From Schistosoma mansoni (Eukaryota > Platyhelminthes > Trematoda > Strigeidida > Schistosomatidae), in the NCBI RefSeq assembly GCF_000237925.1, contig NC_031495.1, positions 1 to 64,000 on the forward strand: DNA of 64,000 bases, in the 5' to 3' direction. The notes below the pieces were generated by a model, which was not told the origin of the DNA, ran no database searches, and was given only the letters and a program-made list of their open reading frames with translations. Positions 48,847-62,039 of the stretch are shown one piece after another. Each line of letters starts with the position of its first letter. Position 1 is the first letter of the stretch. Made by a program: the position numbers and the translations under genes.

Positions 48847-49389
48847 TCTCGGTAGTTAGAGTTAGGAGGGCGGTAACAAGACAATCAAAAGCCGTGTTCA
48901 CGGCTTTCAAACAAGTCAGATTCCTCCACAGTTTACTTATCAAGAATATGAAGGAGCTAAAAAATAAGCCTGCCAAACATCATTCACACAGCCCACAGTC
49001 GATCGATTTTGTTTTCATAAATTAAAAAAACGCTTTGAGAATATACATTAGTAAGGTAGTAAGACTCTATGGTGGCTTTGAAGGCAAGACCCAGCCGAAA
49101 AGAATCCTAAAGTCGTTACCCGGAAGTAACAAAGAAAGGGAAGTTATGCTTAATGAAGCATAAAAAGCTCGTAACTCGAGTATTTCTATCCGACTAGATT
49201 GGTCACCTTATCGAATCAGGTGAAAAAGCGCTCTTACTATTTTAAAAACTCGTAGGTAAAATGGCGAAACAAACCCTTGGGATCAGGGTTTTCGGGTAGT
49301 ATGAGTAATTCCCGAAACACCTTGTGGTCAGAAATAAAATGTCCAATCTTAGTTAACGATGAAATAGTTAAGTACTGGTATATTTATTG

Positions 49390-50343
49390 ACTACGATGCG
49401 CAATGCTGACCAGTGTTGGGGATGGTTGGAAAAAAGTTATGGCGGCCAAACCAAAACGTGGCATCAGTGCTTGAAGTCACTAACTTCTGGTCTGAACTAG
49501 GTTGGTAGATGCAGACTATTTGGTTGGGGTCCGCGCAGCTACCGTAATCAATGGTTGTAAGCTCTGGGTGACATGGCTCAGAATCGATCACAATGGCGTG
49601 GGCGTATATATATATATATATATGCTTTATACCTCTCTATGAACTAATTCTTTCTCCTTGTATTATATCTTTGTACACAATCTTTTATATATTACTTAGC
49701 AGCCCCCAAATGCCCTGGTACGGCCGAGAGTGGGGAGAGTCTGCTCTCCCTCTCGAAATGCTCTCATATGGCCACGCGAATATATAGCCTCTGCCAGGGA
49801 AGTCCTACTCACTGCCTTCTCGTGGCGGGGGTGTTGTTTACGAAACTGAAAGGACGAAAAGCGAATGTCCGGCGCTTTAACCGGGTTGGTGGATGTGGAG
49901 GATCCACATAGGGAAGTTGGAAAACCCTGATTCCAAACCAATGGTGCACATGGGCTGGCTCCAGTATCCTGAAGGAACGAATGGCGTATGGATGAATCGC
50001 TGGTCACCGGCTACCATGGAACTGCATCTCCTTACGATGCTCCACTACCTTGTGGATCAGGTTTTTAGGTTGAAGTCTCCGGGTGTGGTCCCCTAAGAAA
50101 ACCACCTGCTTCAGTCTGGGCACCTGAGCAGTATCACAGCCCTCACACAAATCTCATTCGATTTGTGTGGCTCATATTTATCTGGTGTTTCCTTGTACCA
50201 ATATTTATGTGTTTAAATAAAAAATAAAAAAACCACTGAAGTAACTACTACGAATTTGGTGTTCATCCTGTTGTGCTAATGAGGTGTGGCAACTTGAGCC
50301 GATGCATATATGTGCCTTGTATTACGTCGCAGCTGACTGACTG
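49390..50343 (+). mobile_element. CTGA-tailed SINE-like element with a nested SINE
   Basis: Flanked by the 10-bp repeat ATATTTATTG (49380-49389 and 50344-50353), so it inserted into the CR1 relic. The body (49390-49702 and 50237-50343) contains GGCGGCCAAACCAAAACGTG, GACTATTTGGTTGGGGTCCG and TGGCTCAGAATCGATCACAATGG. It ends GATGCATATATGTG...AGCTGACTGACTG. A clean 235-bp copy lies at 63126-63360 (minus) and a diverged relative at 54585-54760. A (TA)n run sits at 49604-49622. Confidence 0.85.
49703..50236 (+). mobile_element. SINE-like element, RTE-tailed family (copy 4, nested)
   Basis: Full-length member inside the CTGA-tailed element. Head CCCCCAAATGCCCTGGTACGG with an A-box-like ACGGCCGAGAGTGG, then a B-box-like TCTCGAAATGC, a central ACGAAACTGAAAGGACGAAA block, and a tail TTGTACC...GTGTTTAAATAAAAAAT. 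Close in sequence to copies 5 and 6. Confidence 0.85.
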
Positions 50344-51848
50344 ATATTTATTGTCACAGAAACGTGGCTCGCCGTAGATGTAGACTGCTCCAATTACTCA
50401 GAATACATCTGTTTTAGAAGTGATGCAGTTATAAGTCGCGATGAAGACATAATGTTATATGTTAGAGATCACTTTCGCGTACAGTCGAGTACATCAGAGG
50501 CACACAATTGTGTCACGTGAGGCAACTTGTTATGCGACCAGATTTAGAAATAGGCTAGTGACTATGGGAGGAATTTACCGTAGTGACAACATTGTCATAA
50601 GTTATACTTGCACATAGAGTGAGGTTGATTTCTGTCTCATCGTTGGAGATCTCAACGTGACGCACACCAACTAGATGTAGCAAAACGGGTTCTGGAATAA
50701 ACATTTGTGCTTAATTAACTAATTAGAAGGGAGGATTGGATGGCAACTCAAAATAAGTCTGTCTGTCGATATGATATTCACAGATTTTAGCGAAGTATTT
50801 GATACGGTGTCTCACTTAGGGCTTATTCAGAAGCTCTTGAGCTTTGGAATAACAGGTACTACCCAAAATTGAGCATAAAACTTTCTTCATGACCGGAGAA
50901 AGAGGGTGTGGGTAAATAGGACACTATCTGAATGGCAACCGGTTAAAAGTGGCGTAGCCCAATACATTATTTTAGGTCACTCATTTTTTCTTTCCGTCAG
51001 TAAATTACTAAAACTGCTTAATTTGTTGACACTTTTGGAGATGATGTCAAAATCTGGAGGATAAATAGTATGGTTGGTCATCTTGATATACAAGCTGATC
51101 TAGAAAGATCAGTTAGATGGTCTTAAAGTTGGGGTTCGGAGACTAATTCCAGGAAGTGTGCTAATGCATATTGGACACGGCAATAGCTACCAGTATATTT
51201 TCAACTGTACATCGCTTCCTTACGTGCACTGAAGGTTTATGAGTAATGGTAAGTCATGACTTCAAAACAACTGTGTATTGCAATACAGCAGCTGCCTAAA
51301 GTTTTCGAGTGTTATGGCCACTTAGTCGAGCATTCAAATGCGTTGACGAAGATATGTTTCGGATTTTATACCCCATCTATCTCTACTCGAAAACAAGCTG
51401 CAAGGACTAAAACAGGTTAAGCAACCTGTCGGTTATCCAAATTCTGAGATTCTAAATTCTCCATAACTTTTTTGTCTATATTTCACTAGCTTATATTTTC
51501 TCTTATCGTATCTCTGATGCCTAGTCCTTACCCTTACCACTGATACTGTTACTACCTTTACTAATATGTAATTTGGCCTGATAATTACATCTCTGTACTT
51601 CTGGGGTATAGCAACTCGATTAGATGTAAATACATACCAGGTTCTACGTTGTGACTGGTTGATTGACTTTATCTAGTCACGGGATATTTTTATTTTAGTA
51701 TAGACTGAATTACTTTTTTTTACAGGTATGTTGTTATCACCTGATTTGCTGTTATTTTAGAACCTTGTGCAGTGATTACATCACGTCGGATTAAACAGTA
51801 ATACTGAATCGAGTTTTTCAGTTTAGCTCATCCCATCTGTTCTAAAAA

Positions 51849-53133
51849 ATGAACGTCAGAAGTAATATACGAATACCCCTCTTATACATATTCTTTCCAG
51901 AGTTAATAGAGCAACGAGCAAAAACCAAAGTAACCAAAGAAAAAGCGGAACTGACTTTAACCATAGCTGCAATTTATTCTGAACAAGGTAATCTTCCAAA
52001 TATAGACTACAGTTATTATTAAGGTTCTCACGATTCTGCACTAGTTGAATACAAAAAGTATCTTGAAGTATGGGAATCCAAAGAAGACAATCTCCAGTGT
52101 GCAGTTGCTAACAGGTATTTAGCAGAGTGCTACATAGAAATGTGTGATTTCACTCAGGCGATCTTTCACACTAATCGATATCTCCAGCTGTCTTTACTAG
52201 TTGGGAACAAAATAGAACAACAGAGGGCCTATGTGACACTAGGACGATGTTTTCTAAATCGTGTAGAGTCCTTGAAGGATGGTTCTTTGATTTCCAAAAG
52301 TCTTAAGTCTGCTAATCAAGCACTACTAAATAGCATAAAGTTAATTAGGGAACTGCCTCCTAACTTAGATGACAAAAGTTCCGCTGAAATGCGTGCGGTG
52401 TCTTTACTTAACCTTGGTAGGTGTATATTTGTTAACTAACCTCCTAGGTCACGTTCAGCGAGCACAACGACTTTATGACGCTGCTTTCGAAAGTTTTTCA
52501 CAGTGCATTACACTAGCACGAAAATATGGTTTACAAAAGATGCTTTTTCGTGCTTCTTATCAGTCTGGTGAAATGTTGATAAACAATATCCCAACACATG
52601 CTTTCACTGAATGCTGTCACACTGAATTTTTAAAACTCATGAATCAAAACGAGACAGAGAAAGCATTGGAGATTGTTCAGTTAGTTTTGACGTTAATCTC
52701 TTAAGAAGATTTAGAACCACTTTGTCCTCGCCATTATCGAAGCCATATATAGATAACGAAGCAAAATTACTGTGTGTAAATCTGAAAGAGTTACTTGCTC
52801 AGGTTTGTTGGTATTTTTTGTATGATCGATTAGTTTATTAGATCCACCTCTGTAATGGCAATAGTCGTAAAGCAATGAAAGTATTTCGATTACTAAAAGT
52901 TGATTCCCCAAGTTCATCAGAACAATACAGGAAAATGATCAGAATTAGTAAGTTCGTTCGTAACATTACTAATATATGAAGGTTTTCGACTGATGAATTT
53001 ACTAAATGAAATTCCGAACGAACCCTCTATTACAAAAGATTATATTGTGTCTTCTCGTGTCCATGAAAAGTTGGGTGACTTATACTCCGGAATCGATCTT
53101 CACGGTTGTGCAGTCAGACACTATAGGTTTATG
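51849..53133 (+). CDS. TONSL: TONSL exons 1-7, TPR region with micro-introns
   Basis: Seven exons separated by introns of 39, 36, 31, 38, 39 and 34 nt. Exon 1 is only 13 nt (ATG AAC GTC AGA A), chosen because its splice to AGTTAATAGAG gives MNVRKLIEQRAKTKV, which matches the TONSL start in position and character. Without splicing, ATG also reads in frame through PLLYIFFP, a poorer fit. TPR motifs: IAAIYSEQGSHDSALVEYKKY, ANRYLAECYIEMCDFTQAI, YVTLGRCFLNRVESL, VSLLNLG...GHVQRAQRLYD, and HEKLGDLYSGIDLHGCAVRHY. The 393-nt exon 3 is fully open. The exon 4 to 5 join is the only one needing an unusual donor. Confidence 0.82.
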
Positions 53134-56100
53134 GTGAGTTACTTAGTAGACTTTGTAATCAGAGTTTCTTATGAGTGTTAAATAATGTTGTACTCCTGTT
53201 CTATTGAATTCTATCAAGTGTCAGTTAATATAAATGTATAGTAACTTAGACTTAGTCTTTCTGTTCTGTACTCCTTGAAGGAAATGGCATAAACAGACAC
53301 AATTAGTTTTGAAGTAACAGAGTGAGCTACAAGTGTTTGTATCCATTGGTGTAGGCTAAAATAAAATAAAAAAATACTAAGTAGGTAGTACTTTTGTACT
53401 CTGAGGCTCTACAGTTCATACTTGGTCTAAGTTTCAGTTGGACTTTTTTGAGTTAAGTGTGTATGAAAAGTATATTTGTAGCCTGCTTGGAGCTGCTGCT
53501 CTGTAATTCAAACCATTCAGTCTCAATAATAGAAGTTGATACGATCGAGAAAGTGTTACTATTCCGTCTCTAATAAATAATAATAGTAACAATAATAATC
53601 ATAAATTTTGATGACTTATTGAGGCGAGTTTTTGATTGTTCAAAATAAAAGTGAGGTCTGTTGATCAATAAATGTTATTCAATCATGCAACGTGGCTGAG
53701 TGATAGTTACTAACGCGATTAAATTGTTAACGTAGGGTTCCGAGTAATTTCAAATTTAATACAAGATCGTTAGCCAAAAGATAAGGTTTCTATACAGTAA
53801 AAACAAAAAAAAATAAGATGGTTAAATATCATAAACAAGTCGCCAATATTAGTTTTATAGGCCATGCACTCTCTAATGAATTAAATCTTAACCGTTAAAC
53901 CTATTTATAACCTCATCATTGGGTAACTATGCAAATGTGCAACGTGTCACTTGATTACTTACCAACAGATCATTTAAATATAAACTCATATGCTTCTCTA
54001 TTTAATTTTATACACTTTTATAGTTAGGATTCTCTGAGCTTGCCTATAAACAATATTGTTCAGAATCAGGAGTTGCTCCAAATGAAGTTATCGAACTTGT
54101 TGATGCTGCTTTAATATCTGTGGCTGAAACTTACCGTACACTCGGCTGTTACGATCAATGTGCTGAGATGTATAAACGTGAAATTTTATGGGCCACATCT
54201 ACTGGACTATCCACAAAGGATATAGCTACAAGTTGGTTAAGTTTAGCACAAGCTCAACGTTTAATTTCAACAAACGATTCCTCTACAGTTTCTAATGATA
54301 AAAATATTGGAGCTAACCAAAAGATTATTTTGAATGGTTCAGCAACTGTATTAGACTCATTGTTATCTGCTTATAAAGCTTCAAAGTTGACTGGATCTGT
54401 GTCTTTAATTGTACGTAAATTTTATCCAAACTATAATTACTATTAATACAATACATGCAAATACATTGTATGTTGATCTTCGTCAATTTATTTATTTAGG
54501 AAATGTGTTGTGTCTTTATCCACTGCCTACCTTGACAGGCGATGTCTATTTGTGTAAAAATAGTTTATGAGAAATCTGTGGGTATCCACACTAAAACGTT
54601 GCATCAGTCCATAAAGTTATTGACTGTTAGTCTGAGCCACATTGGTAGATATAGACTACCTGATTGTGGTCTGCGTAATAACCATGGTCAGTGTTTAAAG
54701 ACGTTGGGTGACTTGGCTCAGAATTTGTGACAATGATGCGGTTACATTCACTATTTATCTCACTAGATAATGAGTTTAAACAGTCCTTTACATATGTATG
54801 TATCTTTTTAGTCCATCATTTCGATTTATATTCTTAGTGCTTAGTAGTTTTCATCATCATTTTTATTACATTATTTTCACTCGTCTTCCTATGAATTTTG
54901 TCATTCATATTTCGGTGTGCCAATGTGGTATAACAAACTGGGGTCAACGCACACTTGTACCTGGCTCTACATTGGTTCTAACTGTTTACGTATCAAATAT
55001 GTTTGTGATTATCTTGTATTGGCTTTTTTTTTTACAAAAAATTATATTTTAGGCTGATTGTTTAAAGGAATTACTAGACTACTATGAACAGTATAATTAT
55101 AAAGATGAGTTACAGAAAACACGTCAAGAACTAGAACAAATTAAACAAACATGTGATGCTCAATCAAGTCACCAAGAAGAAAATAACGAACAAGAAGATG
55201 AAGATGAAGAAGTAGGAGATAGTGATAAGAATACATCATCGATTAGTGACGATGAAACTGGTGTTATACAATTTTTGGAGACACTCTCCTCTGATTCAGG
55301 TTTGTTATTATTATTTTCCTCAGTCGATTACTGAAATTACTTCGTTGTGGGTGTCTTTCCATTGTTTCATTTTGTGGCCAAACTACTATACTAACAGCCT
55401 TGAGCCAACCAATTACATTCAAGGTAAGTGTTAGGGAGACTCAGAAAATTCTTCAAAAACGCCCAAAGAGGCCTGGAAGCTAGGAAACATATAATCCAAT
55501 CAGCATTCAATAGCAGTTTCTCATGAACATCTAGAAAGTGAGAGGTCATGTGTCGCATTGCTGATTGGATGGTTACCTATCCTGCTACTAGGTTTAGAAG
55601 GGTTCCAGGACTTTCCAAGAGCCAAAGGTCATCTGAAATGCCATAAATATCTTAGATTTTCTGTACATAAACTAACTTTGAAGTAAAGCGTCCTTTCCAT
55701 ATTTTGCGCCTTTACTCTCGTGTCTAAGTTGCCGTGTAGATATAACATGGGGGTTACTAAGAGGGTTTAGGAAACCGAATCACGTGTTTAATTGGGAGAT
55801 TTACCAGCAGGGGGTTTTAGAATTTTACATAGATCACTTAAATGAGTTACGAGTAGTTTGTTGCTGTGATGTTGACTTCATTTTGTATTCTAGATAGTTC
55901 CAAGGCTGATGTGATCGTGGGGCACTTACAGAACACTAGACTATTGAGGAATTCTATCTTATGTGGACAAAAAATGACTAGTGGCGAAGGTACACAGTAT
56001 GAAGACAAAGTCGTCTTACGATTCACTGCATACCAGTTAAGGAAGTTTATACGACGTGGAATTTTTTCTACTAGATCAAAGCTCAAACTAAAACTAATCA

Positions 56101-58341
56101 TCGTGTTAGTAGTTAAGTGGATACTAGGAACGCAAGTAGCGGCTAACAGACGTAACGCGAACAATGTTGAATTTATGTGGTCGCAATTAAAAAGATATCT
56201 CCAACCATATATACAGGCTCTAGAGGTTGGATAGTTTTCAGTCACATGAATAATTTCTTATACCGTTTTCACTACGAGTTTAATACCGATAAACTCATTG
56301 TAAACTTGAACAAGTCCATTGATCGTGTAAAAAGTTAGCATCCGATATCATATTTTCGTTGTTTTTGCAATACATATTTCATTTACATTATCTGGATTAT
56401 AATTAGCTAATAACTCGATAAGCTTTGACAGGGTCAATATAAGGGTCTCTCAAAGACGTCAGTATAGTAGAGTTTGACTTTTTTTTGTCTTTCAGTGTAA
56501 CTTTTCATTATTCATTCACTAAGAAATCTGCCTTAACTTTTTCAATTTCCCATAAAAATCTTGAATAGTACATTATATTCCACATCTCACTTTCATTTCT
56601 GTCTAGAGCTTGAACAGTGTATAGGAAATGCAGAACTTATGGATGAATTCCAGGATACAATGAAGGGTAAAAAATCCGGCAAAGCTCTTTGTTTAAAAGT
56701 AAGACCATTATTATTCAGTGGAGTATGAGGCTTTAAAAAAGTACTCGGTATTTCGACCGATGAACAAAGTTATTTACTTGCTTTAGTCTTATTTAATATA
56801 GAAATTCTGGTGCAATCGGGCGCTAAAAAAGTATGTAAAAAGATAATGGACGGAAAGGTAGTACAATGAAAGAGAAATAAACGAAAATAGTATATGACAC
56901 AAGATACCGTTCGTTAATAACGTGACACAAAGGGACTTATTTCAGATAAGTGTGTTCATCTCGCTTTTATGGAAGATGTGAAGAACTGGCTTTTCTTCTC
57001 TGACACATCTGATAATATTTCAAGCTACTGAGTTTAACCATCTGTAGGGCCCCAACCAGGGAGTCATAATGTACCGACATATGCCAGTCTTTCTTTCATA
57101 CAACGGGGTCGTGTCGTAAAATAAATACATCCACTTTTTCCTTCTAGCTTCAGCACTGGCGAATCATACACAATATGAAAGCTACTTATATGACCTTCGT
57201 AAAACAAGAAAATTAATACTTGGTCAATTAGCTACCCAAGTCATGAAAAATGCAATCAAAACTCGAGACTTGTAAATCTTCATGTAGTAAGGATAGAGCA
57301 AAACTGTGGTGGGGTCTCACTTTATGAATTTTTCGTCTTTGATATTTTCAGCCTATACAAATCGGTTACAAATTATTAGTCGATGTTACACTGTTGGTTT
57401 CTTGGAATTGACTGAATTTCATATGTGGTTGCCGAGTTAAACAGTTTAAAATCACAATGCCTTCCGAAAATTCTGGCATTTTTATCATCTATTTTCCCAA
57501 ATCTGGTTTGTTGATTCCTGCAATTACTCGATAGCGTAACTGAACACGAAGCTTTTCTGCGAAATTAAATTCCGATGAATGTATGAAATGAGTCACAATA
57601 TTAGCGTCTCTAATGTCTTTCCTGGTCATACACTAGATTTAAAGTCTCTCTATGTGATCCTCAAATGGATTGCCATTTAAATGAATATCTAATAGTCCAG
57701 TCACAGGTTTCATTGAGACGTCAATGTGATAAGTTGTAGTGGTAGTCGGGTTGACCTAGTAGTATCTTCTTGAACTGTCCAATTATACTTTAGTAGTCAC
57801 GGATAGACCAGTATTCACATCACAGAGAGAGAGGGAAGTTACTGAACACACTTGAAGGTATTATGTTCGGAATTCAAACCAAGTATAGAATAATGTACAA
57901 AAAAGTCACGTATAAAAATCACAAAAACCTACCTAAATGTCTTTGAGTTTGGTTTAAACTACCTACTTGGGCAATAAAACAATTTGATACTATTACTGCA
58001 TCTAAGCGCTTAGCTTTTGAAGGAGGATGGAGAAATGTCTATAAAATTCGTCTTTCACTTTGTCCGAACTACAGTCAGTGGGACTGTAGACACAAACAAC
58101 GAAGAGCCAACGGTGTATCCGTTCATCTTTTCAATTTCTTACTGTCTCGGTTGGTCAGACAGTACACAAGCAACTGTATGTTGAAATCCAGTCTCGAAGA
58201 ACCTGTTCTACTTTTGGAGCTGATGCTGTACCTACGCTAGCGTGAACGCTAGCGGTGGCAGTCGTAACGCCAGATAAACGGAGAGTAAACTGCGTTGGTT
58301 TTTTATACTGACTAGATGAGGTTAAGTGAATGACCGTACTT

Positions 58342-58381
<40 letters not shown>

Positions 58382-61300
58382 ATGAAGTTGTAGAGTTTTG
58401 TTGATATGCTTTATTCCATCAACCCATTTATTCTTCTCTAATCATATTGTCTATATCTGATCTTTTCTACTATCAGTGATACCACTACTGCTTCTATTTC
58501 AGTGTTCATATGTCTTATATTCTACATTGGATATAACTGACTGACTATTCATTATTCATAGCAGTTAATCCTTAAATTATTCGGTTGGACTATTAAATTT
58601 ACTGTTTTATTACTTTTTCTTAGTAGTTCATTTAAAAGAATTTTGTACTTTGTTCTTCTGTGTGTGTGTGTGTGTGTAGAATTCATCTTTTTTTCTTCAT
58701 TTACATTTTGTAGACCAATATGAAAGGTGAAACACCGTTACATGTGGCTGCAATCAATGGTGATATGAATCATGTAGTAAAGTTAATTGAAGTCTTGGTT
58801 AGTTTCTTTTTAAAAAGGAAACTTTTTGTTTTCTCTTGACAAGATATGATGATTGTATAATATGTATATTTTGATCTTTATATGTAGTATAACCCCCAAA
58901 TGCCCTGGTACGGCCGAGAGTGGGGAGAGTCCGCTCTCCCTCTCGAAATGCTCTCACATAGCCACGCGAATATACAGCTTCTGCCAGGGAAGTCCTACTC
59001 ACTCCTTTCTCGTGGCGGGGGTGTTGTTTACGAAATTGAAAGGACGAAATGCGAATGTCCGGCGCTTTAACCGGGTTGGTGGATGTGGAGGATCCACATA
59101 GGGGAGTTGGAAAACCCTGATTCCAAACCAATGGTGCACATGGGCTGGCTCCAGTATCCTGAAGGAACAAATGGCGTATGGATGAATCGCTGGTCACCGG
59201 CTACCATGGAACTGCATCTCCTTACGATGCTCCACTGCCTTGTGGACTAGACCTTCAGGTCGAAGGCTCGGGGTGTGGCCCCCTAAGAAAACCACCTGCT
59301 TCAGTCTGGGCACCTGAGCAGTATCACAGCCCTCACACAAATCAAATGAGATTTGTGAGGCGCATATGTATCTGGTGCTTCTTTGTACCAATATTTATAT
59401 GTTGAAATAAATAAATAAAATAAATATTGCGGTCTTTTAGGTTGTTAATTAAGTTTTTAGTCATAAGGTATGGAATATAGATCAAATCCATTTCCTTGTG
59501 TTATGATTAAGCACGCTGTGAGTAGAAGACAGTTGTATGGGTTAATTAGCATCAATATACTTAATGAGCCCATAATAGTGAATCTAAGGGTTGTTATTGT
59601 TTTTTTGATGTGAACAAATTTATCATTCACGCAGTTTATAAATTAGTGATATTACTGAGTGGACATGGTGAAAGTAGAATTCATAACAGGACTAGGTGTA
59701 TTTTCTGAATGTTTATTATTATACCTTAACTCAGTATCTATGTACAAATTCATATTTAATGTTATAATTTACTAAGTTACTGTGACACTATTCGATCGGT
59801 GATTATAGTTGGATCACTGATGATTTAATCGATCTAATGTTTTACTCTTATATATTTATGAGTGTAACAGTATATTAGAATAAGACCTGATTAAGTTGTG
59901 ATTTGGAACTAAAATTATACACCTGCAGGATTTATTGTAAAAAGGCATTTTTTTAAAACCATGTGGTTAACCGGACGTAAAATCGTATTCATAGATGCAC
60001 AACAATCACATTTTGCGGATGCATAATCGACATTGTGTTAAGCCATAACTGTTGTCGAAAGATTAAGGATATCATGTGGGAGGTAGTTGGACATAACTCT
60101 AAAGAATATAGTCAGTTTTAGTAAGTTTTATAATATTTGCCTGATTATTTAATAGTTAAAGTGGAGTTATTTCTTACAATTGCTTCAAGATTGTTTTATA
60201 AGTTGTAGCTCCTCCGGGGGCTACTGCCGGTCCCAAGCCCGGGTAAAGGAGGTGGGTTGGGCATGGGGTTAGCGACCCCATTCTGTAGAAAACCAACTCG
60301 CTAAAAAAACGCTAACCAGAAAAAATTATTCAAGTAAGACACATTTTGTGATAATTAGTAGTGCTTGGTTACTTATAATATTTTATGTTTGCAGAATTTT
60401 TGTAACGAGGTATTGGCAACTTTCACTTCACTCTTAATTGAGTACAAGCTACCCGTCAGCAAATATTGAATTTCGCACATAAATTCAAGGATTATTATCT
60501 TAAATCTGATTGTTTTGTCCATGTAGTCTAGATCCGTTGTATTTTTAAAAGACTCAGTGTTTCCTGTTATAGTTAGATTTTGTGTAAATGTGGTGTCATT
60601 CTACGCCAGACTAAGCAATCTTCTCTACTTTTCCTTTTATTTTTGGATCCTAGGGTCATCCAGTAAATGTACCTGATGGTGCAGGTTGGCTGCCTATACA
60701 TGAAGCAGCATTTCATGATAGGTCAGAAATCGCCACTTATTTACTTGATCATGGTGCAAAATTAGATGATACAGGTTATCCGGATGATTATTCCACACCA
60801 CTTTTTGAAGCCATTCACAATGGAGCATTGACAACTGCGTTGATTTTTGTAAATAGGGGAGCAAATTTATGGCACAAGTGAGTTTAGTCTACTTCTGGTG
60901 CCCCTTTGTAGAGATGATTTATGTGTTTAAATATTAATGAACTTAGATGTAAGATTACTGACATTTTGAGGGANNNNNNNNNNNNNNNNNNNNNNNNNNN
61001 NNNNNNNNNNNNNNNNNNNNNNNNNNNNNNNNNNNNNNNNNNNNNNNNNNNNNNNNNNNNNNNNNNNNNNNNNNNNNNNNNNNNNNNNNNNNNNNNNNNN
61101 NNNNNNNNNNNNNNNNNNNNNNNNNNNNNNNNNNNNNNNNNNNNNNNNNNNNNNNNNNNNNNNNNNNNNNNNNGCATCATGAGGAGATGCAGTTCCATGG
61201 TAGCCGGTGATCAATGATTGATTCGTACGCCATTTGTTCCTTCAGGATACTGGAGCCAGCCCATGTGCACCATTGGTTTGGAATCAGGGTTTTCCAACTC

Positions 61301-61990
61301 CTCTAGGTGGATCCTCCACATCCACCAACCCGGTTAAAGCGCCGGACATTCGCTTTTCGTCCTCTCGATTTCGTAAACAACACCCCCGCCACGAGAAGGC
61401 AGTGAGTAGGACTTCCCTGGCAGAGGCTATATATTCGCGTGGCCATGTGAGAGTATTTCGAGAGGGAGAGCGGACTCTCCCCACTCTCGGCCGTACCAGG
61501 GCATTTGGGGGCATGTGTTTAAATAAATAAATAAATAAATAAAACTCATTAACCAAATACAGATTTCTGTTCTCCACTTCGAGCTACACAGTGTGTGTAG
61601 ACTGTGGATTCTACCTGACTACCTATACAGAAAGGGGTGGAATGGGATTCCAACCGGTAAATTACTGTTTGAAAGTTAAGTACTTTAAGTACTAAACCAC
61701 TGCTATTCATTGAATAAGCAAATCCAATGTTTTATCGCTATGAATTCCTCAAATTTCTTGTTATGTTCTGCATTTATGCATGTGTATGTATGGGCATATT
61801 TCTGGACAAGTAGCATGTATTCTACTACATTTCAACATGCTTTTTTTATCCTTAGGAACAAACAAGGAGAGTATTTATCGAATCTGTTAGACCAATGGGA
61901 ACCAACACGTCATGCCTGTGGAACATTTGCTGAACAACGTGCTAAATTCAGTGAACTTTTGGCTGCTATCAAAAGTCGTCTTGGGGGTAT

Positions 61991-62039
<49 letters not shown>

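Larger units (their letters stand above)
46095..51690 (+). mobile_element. old CR1-like LINE copy carrying nested insertions
   Basis: Plus-strand relic in three pieces. An ORF1-like segment (46095-46521 and 48860-49379) includes SDEEVAK, KAVFTAFKQVRFLHSLL and a KARNSSISIRLDWSP block near 49190. An endonuclease start with IFIVTETWLAVD lies near 50345-50380. RT remnants follow: IFTDFSEVFDTVSH near 50770, GDDVKIWR near 51040, and a tail with FYTPSIST near 51370. The 3' UTR ends ACGTTGTGACTGGTTGATTGAC near 51680. Stops are many, so it is older than the elements inserted in it. The ORF1 assignment is less certain than the endonuclease/RT. Confidence 0.7.

Noticed and set aside
59038-59060. Ribozyme-like GGACGAAA block in the SINE family, as in Sm-alpha hammerheads
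   Set aside because: No CTGATGA core lies at the needed distance in any copy, so only the chance octamer is shared.
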